In this document: positions 1 through 10,249 of the stretch, one piece after another
Layout of the letters: every line of letters starts with the position of its first letter
How positions within the stretch are numbered: position 1 is the stretch's first letter
Source: Advenella kashmirensis WT001
GTDB taxonomy: Bacteria > Pseudomonadota > Gammaproteobacteria > Burkholderiales > Burkholderiaceae_B
NCBI RefSeq assembly: GCF_000219915.2
Contig: NC_017964.1
Coordinates: 2,666,001-2,730,000, forward strand
Direction: 5' to 3'
DNA: 64,000 nucleotides
The notes under the pieces: generated by a model
Database searches by the model: none
What the model saw: only the letters and a program-made list of their open reading frames with translations
What the model was told of the DNA's origin: nothing
Position numbers and translations under genes: made by a program

Positions 1-1534
1 GGGTCAGGCCTTCCAGCGGTCGCGCCAGATCCACGATCGCCTTGACCTCTTCGTCATTATCGTAACGACGACGAAATTCCGGTTCTTCTTCCAGCGTCTT
101 GGCCAGACTCCAGGGGTTGGCCGGATTGAATGGAATCAGTTTGGACAGCCCATCACACAGGGAATATGGCAGCTCCAATACCCTGCCCACGTCGCGTACC
201 ACCGCCTTGGCTCCCAGCGTACCAAATGTGGCAATCTGGCTGACCGCATCGCGCCCGTATTTTTCCTTGACGTACTCAATCACCTTCTCGCGATTATCCT
301 GACAGAAGTCAATATCGAAGTCAGGCATGGATACCCGTTCGGGGTTCAGGAACCGTTCGAACAGCAAATCGTAGCGCAAGGGATCAAGATCGGTAATGCC
401 CAAGGCATAGGCCACCAGCGAACCGGCACCGGAGCCGCGCCCCGGGCCCACTGGCACGCCGTTCTGCTTGCCCCAGTTGATGAAGTCCGCCACGATCAGA
501 AAGTAGCCGGGAAACCCCATGCCAATGATGGTCTTGCATTCCAGTTTGAGCCGGTCCTGATATGCGGGCCGCGCCTTTTCGCGCTCCTGGTCGTCCGGAT
601 ACAGTTGCTTTAAGCGTATTTCCAGGCCTTCTTCGGACAGTTTGACCAGATACTCGTCCAGCGAACTGTTGTCAGGTGTCGGAAAATCTGGCAGATGCGG
701 TTTGCCCAGCGACAACGTGAGCGAACAGCGACGGGCAATTTCAACCGTATTGGCGATGGCTGAAGGCACATCGGCAAACTTGCTGGCCATCTGTGCCGAA
801 CTGAGCACATACTGGTCTTCTGAAAAGCGGCGGGTGCGCGATTTGTTGCCCAACAGCTCGCCGTCTGAAATACAGACGCGCGCTTCGTGCATCCGGAAGT
901 CTTCCGGCCGGGTGAACTGTACCGGATGCGTCGCAACCACCGGCAGGTCCAGCCGGGCCGCCAGTTGCATGGCCAGCTGCACATAGCGCTCATCGGCTTG
1001 CGGGCCGGTACGCTGCAATTCAATAAAATAGGAGCGTGGAAACCATGCGGCCCAGCGGCGTGCCAGCGCTTCGGCCTGGTCTACCCGCCCGGCAAGTAAT
1101 GCCTGGCCAACGTCGCCAGCCATGCCACCGGAAAGCATAATCAGGCCTGGCTGATTCTCCAGCCACTCACGCTGCAATTCTGCCCTGCCCTTGTACTGAT
1201 TGGCAGTCCAGGCGCGTGAGAGCACTTCGCACAGGGCCAGATACCCCTGGCGGTTCTGCACCAGCAACAGTGCGCGAAATGGCTTATCGCGGTCTTGCTC
1301 ATTGGCCAGCCACACATCGCATCCGGCAATGGGTTTGATACCCTTGCCCCGGGCTGCCTTGTAGAACTTGATCAGGCCAAACAGATTGGATAAATCGGTC
1401 AGCGCAATGGCCGGTTGCGAATAGGCGGCAGCGGCGGCCACCAGTTCGCTGATGCGCGCGGTCCCGTCCACCACGGAAAATTCCGAGTGGGTGCGCAAAT
1501 GGACAAATATGGGAGAAGCATCTACTGAAGTCAT
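1..1534 (-). CDS. dnaE: DNA polymerase III subunit alpha (partial, C-terminus outside window)
   Basis: Replicative polymerase alpha subunit, the catalytic core of DNA polymerase III. About 511 codons are present from ATG at 1534; the frame stays open to the window edge, so this is the N-terminal half. The start reads MTSVDASPIFVHLRTHSEFS, the typical PHP-domain opening (FVHLRxHSEFS). Further in come GLIKFYKAARGKGIKPIAGCD and, near 540-380, the polymerase-domain stretch with YFLIVADFINW and PVGPGRGSGAGS, then MPDFDIDFC. I checked the codon phase at both ends and saw no break. It starts 11 bases after the hrpA stop, so cotranscription with hrpA is possible. The identification is secure. Confidence 0.97.
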   Translation of the reverse strand, partial: MTSVDASPIFVHLRTHSEFSVVDGTARISELVAAAAAYSQPAIALTDLSNLFGLIKFYKAARGKGIKPIAGCDVWLANEQDRDKPFRALLLVQNRQGYLALCEVLSRAWTANQYKGRAELQREWLENQPGLIMLSGGMAGDVGQALLAGRVDQAEALARRWAAWFPRSYFIELQRTGPQADERYVQLAMQLAARLDLPVVATHPVQFTRPEDFRMHEARVCISDGELLGNKSRTRRFSEDQYVLSSAQMASKFADVPSAIANTVEIARRCSLTLSLGKPHLPDFPTPDNSSLDEYLVKLSEEGLEIRLKQLYPDDQEREKARPAYQDRLKLECKTIIGMGFPGYFLIVADFINWGKQNGVPVGPGRGSGAGSLVAYALGITDLDPLRYDLLFERFLNPERVSMPDFDIDFCQDNREKVIEYVKEKYGRDAVSQIATFGTLGAKAVVRDVGRVLELPYSLCDGLSKLIPFNPANPWSLAKTLEEEPEFRRRYDNDEEVKAIVDLARPLEGLT

Positions 1535-1545
1535 AAGCTATTGTA

Positions 1546-4500
1546 TCAACGATTAAGGCTTTCCCAGCTTTTTTGCAAACGCCGTACCGACACCGGCACC
1601 GGGGTGCGCAGCTCCTGTGCAAACAGGGCCACGCGCAGTTCCTGCAGCATCCAGAAAAAGTCGTCCAGCCGCTCATCGGCCTGGCCCTTGAGCGCACTGC
1701 GCATGCGCTGGTAGTTCAGTACCAGGGGCGCCATCTCCTGCATCAGGCGGGCATCGCGCGCCGGATCGCTGCGGTATTTGTCGATACGCGCCGACGCCGC
1801 CTTCAGATAGCGCGGATAATGGGTACGCCGGCTGTGCGGGTGATCGGTCAGAAATTGCGCCGTCATGAAGACGCTTGCGCCCGCCACGATATCGTCGTGC
1901 AGCGTCTTGGCCGACGAACGTACCGAGACCAGTTTCTTTTGCAATGCCGCCCACTCTGTCAGGGTGGTCAGCGCCAGCCGGGCCTCTTCCTGAATCAACA
2001 GGCCTATGCGACCCTTGGCGTCCAGACGCCGCGCTTCAAACTGCTCGGCATTGGCCGGCAGCGGCTCGGCCAGGCAGGCCTGTCCCAGAGCCGCCTCGAC
2101 AATCTGATCGCGCAGGCTCTCCTGATTCATCAGCGAAACGGCCAGCATGCCCATACGCGTGAGTTCCGGAATGGATTTGGCCAGTTGCTTTAACTGATCT
2201 TTCATGGCAATGCGAAACAGACGCAACAACCCCAGTCGGTGCTTGCGCGCAGCAACATCAGGATCATCGAAAACATCAATGGTGCAGCTTTGTCCCAGAT
2301 CCACCAGCGCCGGGTAACCAATGAAGACTTCGTTCTTCTTGCGGATTTCCATGATTTCCGGTAGCTGGCCGAAATCCCATTGCACGATATCGTCCTGGCT
2401 GACCACCTGGGCCACCGATTTGTCGCGACTGACCATGGATTGAAACGATGCCTGCGCAGCCGGCGCATGTTCGGCCTTCAGCTGACTCAGGTTACGGCCG
2501 GCCGAGAGCATGCGGCCATGCTCATCCACCACCCGAAAGTTCATGAACAAATGTGCCGGCAGCGTCTCCGGCTTGAAGTCGCTGGTAGCCACCCGAATCG
2601 TCAGTTCATCACGAATATCATCGGCCAGCGCCACCAGCAGCGAGCGATCCGGATCGGCGGCTTTGTCAAACCAGCGCTCGAAAAACCCCTGGGCATAATC
2701 GGGCAGCGGCACACAATGACGCCGCAGTTTCTGCGGCAGCGATTTGAGCAGGTGCAGCACCTTTTCCTTGAGCATGCCCGGCACCAGCCATTCGCTTTGC
2801 ACCGGATCTACCTGATTGAGCAGAAACACCGGAATGGTTGCGGTCACCCCGTCTTTGGGCGAACCGGGTTCGAAATGGTAAGACAGCGCCAAAGACATGC
2901 CTTCCCACTCCGTGCGCTTGGGAAACACCTCCGAGGTAATACCCGATGCCTCGTGACGCATGAGATCTTCACGGTTCAGCAACAATTGCCGGGCAGCCGC
3001 CTGGTCCAGCTTGCCGTACCAATTGACCAGCGTCTGCGTCTGGCAGACATCGGCAGGAATCTGTTTATCGTAAAAGGCAAAGATCAATTCATCGTCAATC
3101 AGAATATCGGGCCGTCTGGCCTGATGCTCCATTTTTTCAATTTCCCGTATGACCTTGGCGTTATGCGCAATAAATGGCAGCGTAGCGTTAATCTGGCCGT
3201 CAACCAAAGCCTGCCGGATAAAGATCTCGCGCGCCTCGGCCGGTGCGATTCTGCCGTAATTGACCTTGCGGCCGCTGTAGACCATCAGACCATAAAGCGT
3301 GGCTCGCTCGTTGGCCAGTACCTGCCCGCGGCTGGCATTGAAGGCCGGGTCAGACCAGTGTTTCTTCAGCAGATGCGCGCCGGCTGCTTCGATCCAGCGG
3401 GGGTCCACATTGGCAATGCACCGCGCAAATAATCGGGTGGTTTCGACCAGCTCGGCAGCGACAATCCATTTGCCGCTTTTTTTGATCAGTGCCGATCCCG
3501 GGTGAACCACAAAACGAATATCGCGCGCCCCCTGATATTGGGCGCTCTCCTCGCTTTTGAGGCCGATATTGCCCAGCAGGCCGGTCAGCAGGCGCGGTGC
3601 ACCTGTTCAAAGGTAGCCTCGGTCGTGTTGACACGCCAGCCCTGCTCGCGCACCAATTGCAGCAATTGCGTGTGCACATCATGCCACTCGCGCAAGCGCA
3701 GGGGCGAGAGAAATTCACCGCGCAACTGGGTAACCAGTTTGCGCTGTGAACCCTTGTGGCGCACCGCATCTTCATACCAGTTCCATAGTTTCAGGTAGGA
3801 CATGAATTCGGACTTGTCGTCACGAAAGCGCACATGCGCCTGTTCGCTGGCCTCGCGCGCATTGAAGGGGCGCTCGCGCGGGTCCTGAATGGACAGGGCT
3901 GCAGCGATGATCAACATCTCATGCAGGCAATGCTGATCGTTGGCGGCCAGAATCATGCGTGCGATGCGCGGATCCAGCGGCAAGAGTGACAGCGTCTTGC
4001 CGATTGCAGTCAAGGCATTGTGTTCATCCAGGCGCCCAGTTCCTGCAATTGGTTATAGCCGTCGGCCACCGCCTTGCCCGCCGGCCGATCGACAAACGGA
4101 AACGACTCGATCTCGCTCATGCGCAGCGCTTTCATGCGCAGGATCACGGCCGCCAGTGATGATCGCAGAATCTCCGGATCGGTAAATTTCGCACGCTGGG
4201 CAAAGCCCTCTTCATCATAAAGGCGGATACAGACGCCCGGGCCGATACGGCCGCAACGCCCGGCACGCTGGTTGGCCGAGGCCTGGCTGATGGGTTCGAT
4301 CTGCAGCTGTTCGACCTTATTGCGCCACGAATAACGCTTAACGCGAGCCAGCCCGCTATCGACCACAAAGCGAATGCCGGGTACCGTGAGCGAGGTTTCA
4401 GCCACGTTGGTGGCCAGAATCACCCGGCGCTGATTGGTGTCGGGACGGAAAATGCGTTCCTGCTCCTGCTGCGACATACGGGCAAACAGCGGCAGGATCT

Positions 4501-5425
4501 GGGTGCTGGGCGGATGGTGCTTGCGCAGTGCCTCGGCAGCCTCGCGGATCTCGCGCTCGCCCGGCAAAAATATCAATATGTCGCCGGCGCCGTGGGCGGC
4601 GCACTCGTCAACCGCAGCCACAATGCCATCAACCAGCTCTTTTTCGCCGTCACGGTCCAGACGGCGCGTTTCGTTTGCTGTCGATCGGGCCGCCGGCCTG
4701 GCCTCGTCTTCGTCGTCCAGAAAATGCACCGGTCGGTAGCGCACTTCGACAGGAAACAGCCGGCCCGACACTTCGATAACCGGCGCCGGTTTGCCATCGG
4801 CATCGGCAAAATGCCGGGCAAAGCGGTCTGCATCAATAGTTGCAGATGTGATAATGAGCTTGAGATCGCGCCTGCGCGGCAACAGCACGCGCAAAAAACC
4901 TAACAAAAAGTCAATATTGAGGCTGCGCTCATGCGCTTCATCAATAATGATCGTATCGTATTTGCGCAGCAGCGGGTCTTTTTGCGATTCAGACAGTAAA
5001 ATGCCATCTGTCATCAGCTTGATCGCGGCGTCCGGACCCGTCCTGTCGTTAAACCGGATCTGATAGCCAACCAGCTCGCCCAGAGGCGTATTGAGCTCTT
5101 CAGCAATCCGGCGAGCAACCGAGGTCGCGGCCAGGCGTCTTGGCTGGGTATGGCCGATCAGGCGTGTGCGGCCCCGCCCGGCCTCAAGGCAGATCTTGGG
5201 CAGTTGTGTGGTTTTGCCCGAGCCGGTTTCACCGCTGACGATGATGACCTGGTTTTCCTGTAGCGCCTGGGCAATTTCATGTCGTCGCTCACTGACGGGC
5301 AGCGCTTCCGGATAGGTGATGGGCGGGATCTCGCGCGGCGCACGCACAGCACGCGCAGGCGTGTCCTGGCGCGCATTCTGTGGTTTCTTTGCCGTATCAG
5401 CGGCCCGATCTTCCTTTTTTTTCAT
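1546..5425 (-). CDS. hrpA: ATP-dependent RNA helicase HrpA (two apparent frameshifts)
   Basis: DEAH-box RNA helicase, about 1293 residues when the frames are joined, the usual size for HrpA. The first frame (5425 to ~4029) holds Walker A GETGSGKTT, the DEAH box, SAT and the QRAGRCGR motif VI. The second frame (~4029 to ~3591) and third frame (~3591 to 1546) carry the ratchet/OB region and the long DUF3418 C-terminus (for example AELVETTRLFARC, FRVVDEHGR, FGQLPE). One added base near 4029 gives LGALDEHNALTAIGKT, and one near 3591 gives VHRALLTGLLGNIG, both matching the family. Both breaks are one-base losses, so the gene is probably intact in the organism. It is divergent from argA. Confidence 0.93.
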
Positions 5426-5453
5426 ACAATTTCAATCTGTTCATTCAGCCAAC

Positions 5454-5461
5454 ATTATAAT
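5454..5461. promoter_or_regulatory. Overlapping back-to-back -10 hexamers between hrpA and argA
   Basis: The sequence ATTATAAT contains TATAAT on the plus strand (5456-5461, towards argA) and TATAAT on the minus strand (5454-5459, towards hrpA). It lies in the 100-base divergent gap. No good -35 hexamer stands at 16-18 bases in either direction, so this is a candidate from the -10 match and position only. Confidence 0.4.
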
Positions 5462-5525
5462 TTTGGCAGGCCGCATATTTATTAGATAGCGGTATTTCAC
5501 ATCAATTCAAGGAATCCATACCACC

Positions 5526-6883
5526 GTGACCATTGCCCCTGACCCCGAAACCTATTCTGCCCAGGATGCACCTGAATTTGTTCCCGCACAATTTGTGCGA
5601 TGGTTTCGCGATGTCGCTCCCTATGTGCACACTCTGCGCAATAAGACATTTGTGGTTGGATTTGGTGGCGATCTGATCCAGGCCGGCGCGCTCAATGCGT
5701 TGATTCAGGATCTTTCCCTACTTACCTCGCTAGGGGTGCACATTGTACTGGTTCATGGCTGCCTGCCCCAGGTGAACGAACAGTTGCGCCTGAAAGGGTT
5801 TTCCTTCCAGTTTGGTCGTGAACCGGAGCCTACCTCTGCCGAAGCCCTGGAATGCGCCAAGGAAGCAGCTGGTGAAATTCGGCTGGATATTGAAGCTGCG
5901 TTCAGCCAGGGGTTGCCCAACACGCCCATGTCCAACGCACAGATTCATATCATTTCAGGCAACTTTGTGACCGCCCAGCCCATTGGCGTCATCGACGGTG
6001 TCGATTTTCGTCATACCGGCAAGGTGCGCAAATTCGATCTGGATGCCATGAAAAAAGTCTTGTCCCACGGTGGCGTGGTGCTGCTCTCGCCCATTGGTTT
6101 TTCACCAACAGGTGAAGCATTCAACCTGGCGATGGAAGACATTGCCACCAGTACCGCGGTTGCCCTGCGTGCCGAAAAACTGATTTTCCTGACTCAAAAT
6201 CGCATGTTGCGCGACAGCCTTGGCCAGATTATCACGGAAATCGCACGCGAAGATGCCGAAGCGATGATTCGCGAAGGCACGCTTGACGTGGATACACGCA
6301 GTTATCTGTCCCATGCCGCCAAGGCGGTCAAGCGCGGCGTGGCCCGTGCCCACCTGATCCCCTTCGATCTGGACGGCAGCATTCTGCTGGAATACTTTAC
6401 CCATGATGGCGTCGGAACGATGGTGTGGAGGACACGCTGGATGACCTGCGCACCGCCACCATTGACGATATTGGCGCGATCGTACAACTGATTGAACCAC
6501 TGGAGGCTGATGGCACCCTGGTGCCGCGAGGCCGCCATGTCATTGAACGCGATGTAGAGCGCTTCACCGTGCTGGAGCACGATGGCGTCATTTATGGCTG
6601 TGTTTCGCTCAATCCGTTTCCCGCAGACCAGATGGCGGAAATGGCCTGCCTGATTGTCAACCCCGAATGGCAGGGCTCTGGTGAAGGAGAAATCCTGCTG
6701 CGCCATACCGAAGCACGTGCGCGCGCCATGGGCATGAAAAAACTATTCGTACTGACCACACGCACCTCGCACTGGTTTATCAAACGCGGCTTCGTACAGG
6801 GAACCATCAACGATTTGCCCCAGGAAAAGCAAATGAACTACAATCGTAGTCGCAACAGTCATATCTTTATCAAAAAACTTTAA
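5526..6883 (+). CDS. argA: Amino-acid N-acetyltransferase (N-acetylglutamate synthase; one apparent frameshift)
   Basis: Catalyses the first step of arginine synthesis, acetyl-CoA plus glutamate to N-acetylglutamate. About 452 residues with the frames joined, the classic ArgA size. The N-terminal amino-acid-kinase-like domain has VVGFGGDLI, VLVHGCLPQVNEQL and LLSPIGFSPTGEAFNL; the C-terminal GNAT domain (from about 6430) has EMACLIVNPEWQGSGEGE and KLFVLTTRTSHWFIKRGF. The frame changes near 6420-6428, just between the domains, by a one-base loss. The start is GTG at 5526 with an AAGGA about 12 bases upstream. yggX follows 12 bases downstream. Confidence 0.95.
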
Positions 6884-6895
6884 GCGAGAATTGCC

Positions 6896-7167
6896 ATGGC
6901 CCGAATGATTCAATGTATCAAACTGAAAAAAGAGGCCGAAGGTCTGGACTATCCTCCCTATCCGGGCGAATTGGGCACCAAGATCTGGAATTCGATTTCC
7001 AAGGAAGCCTGGCAGCAGTGGACTGACATTCAAACGCGTATTGTCAATGAGAACCGCCTGAACCTGGCTGATGCCCGGGCCCGTAAATATCTGCAGCAGC
7101 AAATGGAAAGTTTTCTGTTTGACGATGTGGATGTCGAAGCCCAGGCTACGTGCCGCCTTCAGCCTGA
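6896..7167 (+). CDS. yggX: Fe(2+)-trafficking protein YggX (last codons out of frame)
   Basis: Small protein implicated in protecting iron-sulfur clusters and moving Fe(2+). It starts [21 protein letters not shown], with the conserved Cys7, and has the family core [21 protein letters not shown] and [12 protein letters not shown]. As printed the frame runs to 7183 and ends with an unfamiliar tail ([12 protein letters not shown]). Adding one G to the GG at 7144-7145 gives GYVPPSA and a TGA at 7165-7167, which is the normal YggX ending at 90 residues. I therefore give the corrected end. Likely cotranscribed with argA and followed by a terminator. Confidence 0.93.
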
Positions 7168-7238
7168 TGCATTTTTTCTATAGCATCACATCTGTGATGC
7201 TGCGCCGTTTATTGCACACGCAATAACAGCATCCTTGA

Positions 7239-7259
7239 CCGGGCCTGGCCCGGTTTTTT
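7239..7259 (+). terminator. Rho-independent terminator after argA-yggX
   Basis: Stem CCGGGC (7239-7244), loop CTG, stem GCCCGG (7248-7253), then TTTTTT (7254-7259). Position is 72 bases past the corrected yggX stop. Confidence 0.8.
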
Positions 7260-7408
7260 GTCGCCGGCACGGCAAGCGGCCCGCCGCTGACGCTCATATC
7301 CGCATAGCGCGCACTCTGATGGTTACGTGCTTGTCTGCGCCGCTTGCTGACAGGCCCGCAGACCTGTGGCCCTGTTTTGAGCCGGTATACCAAAGCGCTT
7401 TTCACGGC

Positions 7409-7437
7409 AAAAAAAACTCCGCACTTTCATGCGGAGT
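7409..7437 (-). terminator. Rho-independent terminator after phoU
   Basis: Eight-base stem ACTCCGCA (7416-7423) / TGCGGAGT (7430-7437) with a six-base loop. Read on the minus strand it is followed by a run of eight T (7409-7416). It lies about 155 bases beyond the corrected phoU stop. Confidence 0.8.
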
Positions 7438-7592
7438 CATTTATTATTGCTGCTTATTCATATTGGATATTGCTAATTGAGCATTGCTGATTAGGTATTA
7501 CTGACCGGTATTGATTACTCGATATCCGTTTACTAAGATAATCCCAATTGCAATTGGCTTTCAATACCCGGGCTACTGACGGATTGAAAATA

Positions 7593-8338
7593 TCAATTGC
7601 TCTGGTCAGCCACCGGGGCGGGGGGCGCTGTTGGCTCCTCTTCACCACGCGCCATAGATTCAACGTTCTTGACGCTGGTGTGGCGGGCGTCTTCACCCTG
7701 CACCAGATAAATGACCCGTTCTGCCATATTCTTGGCATGATCGCCAATTCGCTCCAGGCACGGGCAATGAAGATCAAGTCTATACATGCCGTGGTGGTGC
7801 GCGGATCTTCAATCATGTAGCTGCTCACCTCACGCAATATGCTTTTCCATTGCTTGTCGATCTTTTTGTCGCTGCGCACGACATCGGCCGCCAGAATGGC
7901 ATCCTTGCGTGCAAAGGCATCCAGGCTGCGATTGAGCATTTTCTGAACGCCAACGGCAAAATGCGTCATATCTACAATGGGCTCGTAGCGGTTGGGGCTC
8001 TCGTACAGACGACGCGCCATTTTGGCGATTTTTTCGGCCTCGTCTCCGGAGCGCTCCATGTCCGTAAGCATTTTGGATACCGATATCACCAAACGCAAAT
8101 CCACAGCCGTGGGTTGCTGCAGCGCCAGGATTTGGGCAATCGAATGGTCAATATCCATTTCCAGACGATTGACTTCCTTTTCCCGCTCAAACACCCGTTC
8201 TGCAACGGTCAGATTGCCGTCGGCCAGAATCAGCATGCTGTCTTCGATCATTGCCTCTACAAGACCACCCATGCGTAAGAAACGGGAGCGGATATCTTCG
8301 AGTTCCGCATCAAAGCGGGTGTTGGTATGTTGTGCCAT
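7593..8338 (-). CDS. phoU: Phosphate signalling protein PhoU (one apparent frameshift)
   Basis: Negative modulator of the PhoR/PhoB-Pst phosphate response. About 248 residues after joining frames, close to E. coli PhoU (241). The first part has MAQHTNTRFDAELEDIRSRF, SGDEAEKIAKMARRL and IDLIFIARA. The frame then breaks near 7757; adding one C to GCCTGG gives ARALERIGDHAKNMAERVIY, the second conserved PhoU helix motif, and the protein ends at 7593. Uncorrected, the frame runs to 7454 with an unrelated tail. No pst genes are in the window. rpiA lies 63 bases upstream on the same strand. Confidence 0.94.
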
Positions 8339-8401
8339 GGCGATGCCTGCGATAAGAAAGATAAGAGAAGTTTAAGACCGTTCAATGACAAGAATATGAC
8401 A

Positions 8402-9085
8402 TCAGCGTTCGCGAATGTCTACCCCCTGCTGCTTTGCAACCATTACAACGGTTGCCGGTTCAAGCGCAAACAGACCGCAAGTGACCACGCCGGCGATCGC
8501 GTTCATGGCCGTTTCCATTTCACGCGCATCGGCCAGGCGCATGCCCGCAACATCAAGTATCGGATTGCCATTATCTGTAATAAAATCAGCCCGCACAGTG
8601 GCCGTGGCGCCCAGCGCTGCTATTTTGCGCATCACAATAGGCACGGCCATGGGAATCACTTCAAGCGGGATGGCAAAGCTGCCCAGCAGATCCACGCATT
8701 TTGTTTCGTCCACGATGCAGACAAACCGTTCAGACGCAGCGGCCACAATTTTTTCCCGTGTGTGCGCCCCGCCACCACCCTTGACCATTTGCAGCAATGG
8801 ATTAATTTCATCGGCGCCATCCACATAGACCGGCAACGGTTTACTGGTTTCGGCCAGATCCAGCACGCGCACGCCGTGCCCGCGCAAACGGGCTGCGCTG
8901 CGTTCCGAACTGGCAACAGCGCCGGCAAATTCATTTTTATATTTTGCCAGTTCATCAATGAAAAGATCGGCGGTTGAACCCGTGCCCACGCCGATCACGG
9001 CATCGGCGCCAAAAAAAGGCCGGATATACCCGACGGCGGCCTGCGCCACGTCGCGTTTCAATTGTTCCTGTGACTTCAGTTCCAT
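8402..9085 (-). CDS. rpiA: Ribose-5-phosphate isomerase A
   Basis: Interconverts ribose-5-phosphate and ribulose-5-phosphate in the pentose phosphate pathway. 227 residues from ATG at 9085, the normal RpiA length. Visible family motifs are GVGTGSTADLFIDEL, SSERSAARL, VDGADEINP and MVKGGGGAHTREKIVA, with the catalytic Asp and Lys regions intact. The frame is open further upstream to 9367, but that extension is the out-of-frame part of the neighbouring yffB-like gene and is not coding here. It sits between the yffB-like gene and phoU on the same strand. Confidence 0.96.
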   Translation of the reverse strand: MELKSQEQLKRDVAQAAVGYIRPFFGADAVIGVGTGSTADLFIDELAKYKNEFAGAVASSERSAARLRGHGVRVLDLAETSKPLPVYVDGADEINPLLQMVKGGGGAHTREKIVAAASERFVCIVDETKCVDLLGSFAIPLEVIPMAVPIVMRKIAALGATATVRADFITDNGNPILDVAGMRLADAREMETAMNAIAGVVTCGLFALEPATVVMVAKQQGVDIRER

Positions 9086-9096
9086 GATCCTACCTG

Positions 9097-9452
9097 TTAC
9101 GAGAGATGGGCAGCAAAAGTGCTTTCGGCAAACCCGAATGTGGTCGCACCATCGGCGAACATCGTGACCGGCCGCTTGATCAGTGAAGGAAACTCCTCGG
9201 CCAGCGCCAGCCATTGCTGTTCGGTGGCGGGTGTTTTGCGATCTTCGGGTAAACCACGCCAGGTCTGGGAATTGCGATTGATCATCAATTGTGCCCCGCC
9301 TGCGGCGCGGCCCAGGTCTTGAGCAGCGCGCTGTCTGCCGGCTCATCGCGATAATCGGTAAATTCAACCTGCTCGCCTCGCTCCTGTAGCCACTTGCGCG
9401 CTTTTACGCAAGTACTGCACCGTTTCAGCCCGTATTGGCGTATTACACTCAT
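9097..9452 (-). CDS. ArsC/Spx-family protein, YffB-like (one apparent frameshift)
   Basis: Thioredoxin-fold protein of the arsenate-reductase/Spx/YffB family, about 118 residues when joined. It starts MSVIRQYGLKRCSTCVKARK, with a CSTC pair where classical ArsC has one active Cys, and continues EFTDYRDEP. The frame breaks near 9308-9312; one added G gives TWGRAAGGAQLMINRNSQTW, and the second part has FPSLIKRPV, the conserved KRP loop of the family. The ATG overlaps the potI stop (ATGA), so it is translationally coupled to the polyamine operon. Substrate unknown; YffB-like proteins are usually glutathione-dependent thiol reductases (family knowledge). Confidence 0.82.
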
Positions 9453-10249
9453 TGCTTTGCACGTCCCTGAAAATAATTGGCAACAATCACGAATGTCCCG
9501 ACCAGCAGGATCATCAACGTTGCCAGCGCGTTGACTTCCGGTTTTATGCCGAGCCGCACGCGCGAAAAGACTTCGATTGGTAAGGTAGTATAGCCCGGAC
9601 CATTCAGGAAGGAGGCAATAACCACATCATCCAGGGACAATGTAAAGGCCAGCAGCCAGGCCGATACCAGTGCAGGAGCAATTAGCGGCAGCGTGATGGT
9701 GAAAAACACCCGCAACGGGGGCGCCCCCAGATCCAGCGCCGCCTCTTCCAGAGAACGATCCAGTTCGCGCACCCGCGACTGAATGACCACCGATACGTAC
9801 GCTACACACAGCGTAACATGGCCCAGCCAGATGGTGAAAATGCCATTGCTTTCAGGGAAACCAGTCATGTTTCGGATTTCGATAATCATCAACAGCAGTG
9901 AAATACCCAAAATGACATCTGGAATAACCAGCGGCGCATTCAACATGCCGATATACAGGCCAAATCCCTTGAACGGCCCCTTGCGCGCCAGCACATAACC
10001 GGCCCAGGTGCCGATGATCACCGCTGCGGTCGCCGTCAGAAACGCAATACGCAGTGACAGCCAGGCCGCACTGAGCAAAGCCCGGTCCTGCGACAGGCTC
10101 TGGTACCAGCGTAGCGAGAAGCCTGACCAGCTTGAGGCCAGCGCCGATTCGTTAAACGAAAAGACAATCAGGCTGAGAATGGGAATATACAGAAACAGCA
10201 GGCCTGCACCCAGAAACAGCCACTTGAGCCAGATATTTTCCTGTTTCAT
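9449..10249 (-). CDS. potI: Polyamine ABC transporter permease PotI
   Basis: Second inner-membrane permease of a putrescine-type importer. 266 residues from ATG at 10249, overlapping the potH stop by four bases (ATGA). The N-terminus WLFLGAGLLFLYIPILSLI is the first membrane helix. The EAA-loop region LDRSLEEAALDLGAPPLRVF, which contacts the ATPase, is complete, followed by FTITLPLIAPALVSAW. The frame extends upstream to 10381 but that part overlaps potH and is not coding. Intact frame. Confidence 0.94.
   Translation of the reverse strand: MKQENIWLKWLFLGAGLLFLYIPILSLIVFSFNESALASSWSGFSLRWYQSLSQDRALLSAAWLSLRIAFLTATAAVIIGTWAGYVLARKGPFKGFGLYIGMLNAPLVIPDVILGISLLLMIIEIRNMTGFPESNGIFTIWLGHVTLCVAYVSVVIQSRVRELDRSLEEAALDLGAPPLRVFFTITLPLIAPALVSAWLLAFTLSLDDVVIASFLNGPGYTTLPIEVFSRVRLGIKPEVNALATLMILLVGTFVIVANYFQGRAKQ

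Larger units (their letters stand above)
7168..7592. other. Intergenic region between convergent yggX and phoU
   Basis: The 425 bases hold a plus-strand terminator near 7239 and a minus-strand terminator near 7409. The stretch between them (about 150 bases) and the AT-rich stretch 7440-7592 show no convincing reading frame, tRNA or known RNA motif. Part of 7438-7560 is repetitive in feel (ATTG/TATT words) but has no clean repeat unit. Confidence 0.5.

Noticed and set aside
2380..3432. 350-codon open frame on the plus strand opposite hrpA
   Set aside because: Shadow of hrpA; no ribosome site, no recognisable domain.
1546..5425. hrpA as a decaying pseudogene
   Set aside because: Both breaks are single-base losses in short C runs and fit the window-wide error pattern; all helicase motifs are intact.
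8402..9367. 321-codon frame suggesting an RpiA with an N-terminal extension or fusion
   Set aside because: The extension is the yffB-like gene read out of its frame after a lost base; RpiA starts normally at 9085.
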